This document shows, piece after piece, positions 40,251 to 45,219 of a stretch of DNA of 45,219 nt. The translations under genes were made by a program, and so were the position numbers. This DNA comes from an uncultured Oscillospiraceae bacterium (GTDB lineage Bacteria; Bacillota; Clostridia; Oscillospirales; Oscillospiraceae): assembly GCA_944385535.1 (NCBI GenBank), contig CALWXR010000018.1, positions 1 through 45,219 on the forward strand, given 5' to 3'. Each line of letters starts with the position of its first letter. Within the stretch, counting starts at the first letter, position 1. Below the pieces are notes generated by a model. The model worked only from the letters and a program-made list of their open reading frames with translations, had not been told where the DNA came from and did no database searches.

Positions 40251-40308
40251 GTGTTTTTTAAGAAAAACAGGGCCAATTTCAAAAAATCCGCCCGATCCGA
40301 AAAAGAAT

Positions 40309-40540
40309 GTCATCCCGAGCGAGCGCAGCCAGGCGAGAGATCCACGCGCTTCCGATAAGCAGGCGCTGAAACGGTCCCTCCGCAGAAAAAAGTCTGTCAT
40401 CCCGAGCGCAGCGAAGCGGAGTCGAGGGATCTACGCACTTACCATAAGCAGGCATCCAAATGGTTCCCGCGTCTCAACCAACGGCCCCTTCAAGGCCCAT
40501 AAGTGCGTGGATCTCTCGACTTCGCTCGAGATGACAGGGG
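40309..40540. repeat. Dispersed GTCATCCCGAGCG repeats: two forward units and one reverse unit
   Basis: Forward units begin at 40309 and 40396; the reverse unit ends with CTCGAGATGACAGGGG near 40538. Forward and reverse meet at AATGGTTCCCGCGTCTCAACCAACG, the same joint as in the 17.5-kb array. Together with copy 3 of the MITE-like element this fills the gap 40260-40726. Confidence 0.85.
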
Positions 40541-40589
40541 GGAGGCGCGGAGGAACCAACGGACGGTTCTCCACTGGGGTGCGCGGCGG

Positions 40590-40708
40590 AGTGAAAAGTG
40601 AAGAGTGAATAAGTGTGGTATTCCCTTCGGGAATGATTGAAAACAGCTATTTTTCCCTTTTCAAATCCATTTTCCGAAGGAAAATACCTCACCTCTTCAC
40701 TCTTCACT
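40590..40708. repeat. MITE-like long-hairpin element, copy 3
   Basis: AGTGAAAAGTGAAGAGTGAA...GTGTGGTATTCCCTTCGGGA on the left (in pieces), TTTTCCGAAGGAAAATACC...TCTTCACTCTTCACT on the right. Copies 1 and 3 are nearly identical in the arms. Confidence 0.8.
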
Positions 40709-40726
40709 CTTACCTATTACTTCCCC

Positions 40727-41005
40727 TCACCTTCCCCCATGGGGCGGCCTGGGGAACTTGCAGTCATCCGGCCGGGTGTCCACCAGGACAATGTCCGGGC
40801 CGATGCGCTTGATGCAGCCCCAGGGGATGATGAACTCCTCCCGGCCTCCCAGGACGCTGGGGAAGCGGTTGGGACAGGGCACCACAATGGCGCAGATGTT
40901 GCCGCTGGGGATCTCCACCTGCACGTCGCTGATGAATCCCAGCCGCCGCCCGTCGCTGACGCAGATGACCTCTTTGCATTGTAAATTGGTAAAGCGCACA
41001 GACAT
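40727..41005 (-). CDS. YlmC/YmxH family PRC-barrel sporulation protein
   Basis: The small protein has 92 residues with a PRC-barrel-like fold: RFTNLQCKEVICVSDGRRLGF, SDVQVEIPSGNICAIVVPCP, then FIIPWGCIKRIGPDIVLVDT. This matches the YlmC/YmxH family, found beside sporulation sigma factor genes in Firmicutes. RBS AAGGAGGA precedes ATG 41005. It is 52 bp downstream of sigG and probably in its transcript. Its molecular role is not established. Confidence 0.85.
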   Translation of the reverse strand: MSVRFTNLQCKEVICVSDGRRLGFISDVQVEIPSGNICAIVVPCPNRFPSVLGGREEFIIPWGCIKRIGPDIVLVDTRPDDCKFPRPPHGGR

Positions 41006-41057
41006 AGCCCATCCTCCTTCTCTGAAAGGCTATGCGGCGAGGGGCGGCGGTATGCCT

Positions 41058-41837
41058 TTAAGAGGGGGTGACGGTTTTGCGCATGGCTTGAATCGCTCCC
41101 TTTTCCAGCCGGGATACCTGGGCCTGGGAGATCCCCAGGGCGGAGGCTACCTCCATCTGGGTCTTTCCGTCGTAGAACCGCAGCGACAGGATCTGCTTCT
41201 CCCGCTGGTTCAGGGCTTGAAAGGCGGCGCGCAGGGTGATGTGCTCCATCCACCCTTCCTCTGTGTTCTTATGGTCCCGAACCTGATCCATCACCGTTAA
41301 GGGATCTCCCCCGTCGGCGTACACCGGATCATACAGGCTCACCGGGGCGCATACCGCGTCCAGGGCCTGGCTCACATCCTCCAGGGGGATGTCCAGGGCT
41401 TTGGCGATCTCTTCCAGGGTGGGCTCCCGGCCCAGGGCCAATGTCTGGGCCTCCTTGCACTGGAGTACCCGGTAGGCCACATCCCGCAGCGACCGGGAGA
41501 CCCGGATGGGGCTGTTGTCCCGAAGGTATCGCCGCACCTCTCCGGCGATCATGGGCACCCCGTAGGTGGAAAACCGCACCTGCTTGTCCGGGTCAAAGTT
41601 GGCGATGGCCTTCATCAGCCCGATGCACCCCACCTGGAACAGATCGTCGGGGTTTTCCCCCCGCTTGTCAAACCGCTGGATTACGGAAAGCACCAGCCGC
41701 AAATTCCCCTCGATCAGCTGCTGCCGGGCATGGTCGTCTCCCGATTTGGCCCGGCGGAGCAGAGCGTCCATTTCATTCTGGGGCAAAACCTTCAGCCGGG
41801 ATGTGTTCACGCCGCAGATTTCTACCTTTCCCTGCAT
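41058..41837 (-). CDS. sigG: Sporulation sigma factor G
   Basis: This 259-residue sigma factor directs late forespore gene expression. Its start KVEICGVNTSRLKVLPQNEM is the sigma-G signature. Region 2 holds GNLRLVLSVIQRFDKRGENPDDLFQVGCIGL (in part: DDLFQVGCIGLMKAI), region 3 DNSPIRVSRSLRD, and region 4 ends with the HTH GISQAQVSRLEKGAIQAM. AGGAGGACAC lies just before the ATG. sigE and spoIIGA, usual upstream neighbours, are absent in this window; instead a DnaA-box-rich gap lies upstream. It shows the organism is probably spore-forming. Confidence 0.95.
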   Translation of the reverse strand: MQGKVEICGVNTSRLKVLPQNEMDALLRRAKSGDDHARQQLIEGNLRLVLSVIQRFDKRGENPDDLFQVGCIGLMKAIANFDPDKQVRFSTYGVPMIAGEVRRYLRDNSPIRVSRSLRDVAYRVLQCKEAQTLALGREPTLEEIAKALDIPLEDVSQALDAVCAPVSLYDPVYADGGDPLTVMDQVRDHKNTEEGWMEHITLRAAFQALNQREKQILSLRFYDGKTQMEVASALGISQAQVSRLEKGAIQAMRKTVTPS

Positions 41838-41973
41838 GGTGTCCTCCTGTGAAAAAAGGTTTCATGCAGAGCCCGGACGTTTCCACCGGCAAGGGCGAAG
41901 GCGTCTGACCCGGGTCTGCTGGATACAGTATTCCCCGATGGCGGCATATGATACCAAAAATGTTTTTTGTAGG

Positions 41974-42268
41974 TTTTCCACAAAAATTTGGAAACATGGC
42001 GGAGAAGTCAACAGGTTTTGACAGGAAAAATTTACAAATTGCAAACTTTTCTGCCCTATTTTGCGGAGAAGAGGCGGTTTCCATCCGGTAACGTAAACCG
42101 GAGAAGGGGGCGAATACACCCGATTTATGCACAGGACTATGCACACTTTTCCACAGGCGGCCCCCGGTTTCCTGAAAGCCGGAATACCTGTTGAAAACTC
42201 GAAGTTTTCCACAATTTCCACAGGTTTTTCCACAGGGGTTTTCCACAACCGGGTTTGGTTGTGGATAT
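41974..42268. other. Cluster of nine DnaA-box-like sequences
   Basis: TTTTCCACA (fitting TTWTNCACA) at 41974, 42147, 42205, 42226 and 42239; TTATGCACA at 42125; one-mismatch sites at 42137 (CTATGCACA), 42214 (ATTTCCACA) and 42260 on the minus strand (ATATCCACA). A palindrome TCCGGT/ACCGGA is at 42084-42102. It lies between divergent sigG and rpsT. AT-rich sequence follows up to 42480. dnaA/dnaN are not nearby and most genes to the left would run against a leftward fork, so an alternative to oriC is DnaA titration or regulation. Confidence 0.6.
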
Positions 42269-42383
42269 GCAAAAATGGTTCACATAAAATGGAGGCGCCG
42301 CCTTCGACGGATTTCCTATTTTTTCGCCGGTGGTGGTTTTTGCCATGGAGATGATTTTGTGCAAAAATTTGGACTTGACAAGG

Positions 42384-42411
42384 CTCCCCCAAAACCGCCG
42401 TTCCGGGGGAG
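42384..42411. other. GC stem in the AT-rich rpsT upstream region
   Basis: CTCCCCC (42384-42390) pairs with GGGGGAG (42405-42411) across a 14-nt loop. It lies ~100 nt upstream of the rpsT transcript start; no role can be assigned. Confidence 0.4.
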
Positions 42412-42452
42412 ACCATCAGGTTTCGGGAAAATAAAATTTTTTGAAAAAAGGG

Positions 42453-42481
42453 TTGATTTTGTTCTTCAAAAACGCTATAAT
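42453..42481 (+). promoter_or_regulatory. rpsT promoter
   Basis: TTGATT (42453-42458), 17 bp, TATAAT (42476-42481). Confidence 0.85.
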
Positions 42482-42521
42482 GTGTTCCTGTATGGAAAAT
42501 CAGCAAAAGGAGGTGGAATCC

Positions 42522-42785
42522 ATGCCCAACATCAAGTCCTCTAAGAAGGATGTCCTTTCTTCCAAGATCGCTTACGAGAAGAACAAGGCCAACAAGTCTG
42601 CCCTGAAGACCGACCTGAAGAAGTTCGACGCCGCCCTGGCGTCCGGCGACGCTTCCGTTGCCCAGGCCGCTTACAAGCAGGCCGTCAAGTCTGTGGATCA
42701 GGCTGTGGTCAAGGGTCTTTTGCACAAGAACAACGCTGCCCGGAAGAAGAGCAGCATGACCCTGAAGCTGAACAAGCTGGCTTGA
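42522..42785 (+). CDS. rpsT: 30S ribosomal protein S20
   Basis: This small basic protein has 87 residues, MPNIKSSKKDVLSSKIAYEK at the N-terminus, a central KSALKTDLKKFDAAL helix and the C-terminal GLLHKNNAARKKSSMTL typical of S20. Start ATG 42522 follows AAAAGGAGGT; an in-frame upstream start (42441) lies before the promoter -10 box and is excluded. A perfect terminator follows. Confidence 0.95.
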   Translation: MPNIKSSKKDVLSSKIAYEKNKANKSALKTDLKKFDAALASGDASVAQAAYKQAVKSVDQAVVKGLLHKNNAARKKSSMTLKLNKLA

Positions 42786-42801
42786 TTCTCTCTGAAAATA
42801 T

Positions 42802-42832
42802 CTCCCTCCCCAACTTCCGGAGGGAGTTTTTT
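42802..42832 (+). terminator. rpsT terminator
   Basis: CTCCCTCC (42802-42809), 9-nt loop, GGAGGGAG (42819-42826), then TTTTTT. Confidence 0.93.
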
Positions 42833-42848
42833 CATGCCCAAATTTCCG

Positions 42849-42877
42849 TTGCCCCCAGGGGGCTTTTCGTATATAAT
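42849..42877 (+). promoter_or_regulatory. recG promoter
   Basis: TTGCCC (42849-42854), 17 bp, TATAAT (42872-42877). Confidence 0.75.
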
Positions 42878-42951
42878 AGGGGTATCGGCCCCTGGAAACA
42901 CCCCGCCGGGGGAACCGGTACCCACTTTTTTCAACCAGGGAGGGAAATTCC

Positions 42952-44997
42952 ATGGCAAGAGGAAGCGACCCCGTTACCATCCTCAAGGGCGTAGGCTCCG
43001 CCCGGGCCAAGCAGCTTGCCCAGCTGAATATCTTCACCCTCCGGGATCTGATCTGCCATTTCCCCCGGGGGTATGAGGACCGGACGAAGATTTTGACCAT
43101 CTCCCAGCTTCAGCCGGACGTACCCGCCTGCTTCCGGGCCATGGTGATGAACACGCCCAGAACCAGCCACATCCGCAAGGGCCTGGACATTACCAAGGTG
43201 CGCCTGGGGGATCACACCGGGTATATAAGCGCCACGTTTTTCAACAGCCGGTACGCCCAGCAGCTGGAATACGGACGGGAGTACATTTTCTACGGGGCGG
43301 TGAGCGGGGATTTTGTAGGCTACGGCATCACCAACCCGGTGTTTGAGGATCCCCACGGGCCTGCCGCCGCCACCCGGCGGGTCATGCCCATCTACCCCCT
43401 GACCGCCGGGCTGAGCAATTCGGTGATGGCGAAAACCGTGGCCCAGGCTCTGGCCATCTGCGATCCCCCCGAGGAAATCCTGCCGGAGGCCATTCGGAAG
43501 GAATATGATATTCTCCCGGCGGAGCGGGCATACTTTGCCATCCACCAGCCACAATCCATGGAGGAGGCGGAGCAGGCGAAAAAGCGGATGGTATTTGAGG
43601 AGTTTTTTGTATTTTCCGCCGGGCTGTCTTTGATGCGCGCCGCCCGGGCGGAAAAAACCGTCCCCCCCTATGAAAACCTGAATCTTACCCCCTTTTATGA
43701 GAGCCTGCCCTTCGCCCTCACCGGGGCCCAGGAGCGGGCGGTGGGGGATATCCGCCGGGATCTGGGCAAGGGCGCACCCATGAACCGCCTTGTTCAGGGA
43801 GACGTGGGCAGCGGCAAGACCATGGTGGCCGCGGCGGCCATGTACTTAGCCGCGGTGAACGGCAAGCAGGCCGCCCTGATGGCCCCTACGGAGATTTTGG
43901 CGGAGCAGCATTATCGGTCCCTGAATGCCCTGTTCGCCCCCCTGGGGATCTCCACGGGCCTGCTCACCGGCTCTATGACCGCCAAGCAGAAGGCCCAGGT
44001 TCGGGAGGATCTGGCGGCGGGCCGGATTCGGGCGGTGGTGGGCACCCACGCCCTGCTCACCGACGCCACCGCCTTTCAGAACCTGTCTCTGGTGGTGGCC
44101 GACGAGCAGCACCGGTTCGGCGTGGCCCAGCGGGCCAGGCTTTCCGCCAAGGGGATGGATCCCCATCTGCTGGTCATGTCCGCGACCCCCATTCCCAGAA
44201 CCCTGGCCCTTTTGATGTACGGAGATCTGGACGTGTCCATACTCAACCAGATGCCCCCGGGGCGGGAGAAGGTGGACACCTTTTTGGTGGGGGAGAGCTA
44301 CCGGGCCCGGATCAACGCCTTCATCCGCAAGCAGGCGGAAGGGGGACACCAGTGCTTTGTGGTCTGCCCGGCGGTGGAGCAGAGCGAGGGCCTGGATATC
44401 AAATCCGCCGCCCTCTGGGCGGATACCCTGAGGCAGACGGTATTTCCCGACCTGAAGGTAGCCCTGCTCCACGGCCAGATGAAGGGCGGGGAAAAAGAGG
44501 CGGTGATGGCCTCCTTCGCCCGGGGAGAGGCGGACGTACTGGTTGCCACCACGGTGATCGAGGTGGGGGTGGACGTGCCCAACGCCACGCTGATGGTCAT
44601 TGAGGACGCGGACCGCTTCGGCCTGAGCCAGCTCCATCAGCTCCGGGGCCGGGTGGGCCGGGGGAAGGACAAGAGCTACTGCATCCTCACCACCCGCAAC
44701 CGGAACCCGGAGACGGTGCGCCGGCTGAAAACCCTGTGTCAGACCAACGACGGGTTTCGCATCGCGGAAGAGGATCTGGCCCTCCGGGGGCCGGGGGACT
44801 TCTTCGGCGCCCGCCAGTCCGGCCTGCCCGCCTTCCGGGTGGCGGATCTCAGCTTCGACCTGGAAACCCTGAAGCAGGCACAGGCCGCGGCGGCTCAGTG
44901 GATCGACCGGTACGGCGCTTCCGACGGGAAGGAAGCCGCCGCCTTAAGAGAGCGGATCGGAGAGCTGTTCCAAAGGGCGGAGGGGACCATGAACTAA
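42952..44997 (+). CDS. recG: ATP-dependent DNA helicase RecG
   Basis: The 681-residue branched-DNA helicase reverses stalled forks and processes recombination intermediates. The N-terminal wedge (OB) domain has LKGVGSARAKQLAQLNIFTL and HFPRGYEDRTK. Helicase motifs follow: QGDVGSGKT (Walker A, around residue 283), ADEQHRFGVAQR (DEQH box, around 384), SATPIPRTLAL, TTVIEVGVDVPN and QLHQLRGRVGRG. The C-terminus has the RecG block GPGDFFGARQSG. AGGGAGG precedes the ATG. It has its own promoter. After the stop the window ends in dispersed repeats. Confidence 0.97.
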   Translation: MARGSDPVTILKGVGSARAKQLAQLNIFTLRDLICHFPRGYEDRTKILTISQLQPDVPACFRAMVMNTPRTSHIRKGLDITKVRLGDHTGYISATFFNSRYAQQLEYGREYIFYGAVSGDFVGYGITNPVFEDPHGPAAATRRVMPIYPLTAGLSNSVMAKTVAQALAICDPPEEILPEAIRKEYDILPAERAYFAIHQPQSMEEAEQAKKRMVFEEFFVFSAGLSLMRAARAEKTVPPYENLNLTPFYESLPFALTGAQERAVGDIRRDLGKGAPMNRLVQGDVGSGKTMVAAAAMYLAAVNGKQAALMAPTEILAEQHYRSLNALFAPLGISTGLLTGSMTAKQKAQVREDLAAGRIRAVVGTHALLTDATAFQNLSLVVADEQHRFGVAQRARLSAKGMDPHLLVMSATPIPRTLALLMYGDLDVSILNQMPPGREKVDTFLVGESYRARINAFIRKQAEGGHQCFVVCPAVEQSEGLDIKSAALWADTLRQTVFPDLKVALLHGQMKGGEKEAVMASFARGEADVLVATTVIEVGVDVPNATLMVIEDADRFGLSQLHQLRGRVGRGKDKSYCILTTRNRNPETVRRLKTLCQTNDGFRIAEEDLALRGPGDFFGARQSGLPAFRVADLSFDLETLKQAQAAAAQWIDRYGASDGKEAAALRERIGELFQRAEGTMN

Positions 44998-45031
44998 TCC
45001 GGGCAAACGGCGCTTGAGAAGAAAAAAGTCT

Positions 45032-45219
45032 GTCATCCCGAGCGCAGCGAAGCGAAGTCGAAGGATCCACGCACTTACGATAAGCAGGCACTAAACTGGT
45101 CCCACCGCGGAAAAAAGTTTGTCATCTCGAGCGAAGTCGAGAGATCCACGCACTTACGATAAGCAGGCACTAAACTGGTCCCACCGCGGAAAAAAGTTTG
45201 TCATCTCGAGCGAAGTCGA
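45032..45219 (+). repeat. Dispersed GTCATCNCGAGCG repeats in tandem, running off the window end
   Basis: Forward units begin at 45032, 45121 and 45200 (periods 89 and 79 bp). The second unit is nearly identical to the incomplete third. Each has GTCATC(T/C)CGAGCG, a CGAGAGATCCACGCAC core, CTTACGATAAGCAGGC and a GGTCCCACCGCGG tail. Confidence 0.9.

Noticed and set aside
41974-42480. Chromosomal origin of replication as a firm call
   Set aside because: No dnaA/dnaN beside it and the gene orientation to the left does not fit; reported only as a DnaA-box cluster.

Overview
The window looks like a chromosome segment of a Gram-positive, spore-forming Clostridia member, probably Oscillospiraceae/Ruminococcaceae-like. 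Supporting signs are strong AGGAGG-type ribosome binding sites, sigma-A promoters of the TTGACA/TATAAT type with 17-bp spacers, sporulation genes (sigG, a ylmC/ymxH-type gene), a class B sortase, lipoproteins, ECF sigma/membrane-partner pairs, a cellobiose phosphorylase locus and a fhs-fchA-folD one-carbon cluster. Most of the window is GC-rich; roughly the first 6.5 kb is visibly more AT-rich and carries an IS66 remnant, so it is likely more recently acquired. No species is claimed.

Layout: 1-3.7 kb holds a PadR regulator with a HAAS-type membrane protein, then an ECF sigma factor with a membrane partner. 3.7-6.4 kb holds an N-terminally truncated IS66 transposase, a set of hairpins and a Fic-domain protein with a repeated operator-like motif. 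6.5-12.9 kb holds a membrane-anchored repeat protein, sortase B, a GH2 glycosidase and a trigger-factor-like chaperone without the ribosome-binding domain. 13.3-17.3 kb holds fhs, fchA and folD, followed by a ZTP (pfl) riboswitch with no evident downstream target. 17.4-18.4 kb is a block of dispersed repeats and a frameshifted GIY-YIG gene. 18.4-23 kb holds a DUF1576 membrane protein, a damaged TetR gene, a chimeric HXXEE/PepX_C-like gene and an intact HXXEE paralogue.

23-25.3 kb holds an amidohydrolase and a membrane-anchored protein. 25.5-30 kb is a complete sugar-type ABC importer (ATPase, two permeases, binding protein). 30-38.3 kb is a cellobiose/cello-oligosaccharide locus: cellobiose phosphorylase divergent from a LacI regulator, binding protein and two permeases, with shared operator-like sites. 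This second importer has no ATPase of its own, so the MsmK-like ATPase at 25.5 kb may serve both. 38.3-45 kb holds housekeeping and sporulation genes: rpsB-tsf, ylmC and sigG read leftward, rpsT and recG read rightward, with a cluster of DnaA-box-like sequences between them.

Three families of non-coding repeats fill most intergenic space: (1) a GTCATC(T/C)CGAGCG...CGAGRGATCCACGCAC family, often in head-to-head or tandem arrays; (2) a ~110-bp long-hairpin (MITE-like) element in three copies; (3) hairpin arrays of differing sequence that share one ~22-nt motif at three loci. The most notable observations are the apparently orphan ZTP riboswitch, the folD product lacking canonical catalytic residues next to a dedicated cyclohydrolase gene, the HXXEE-PepX_C chimera with a deletion-like junction into tetR, the hairpin arrays, and the DnaA-box cluster. 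All calls come from reading the sequence and family knowledge; no database search was run.
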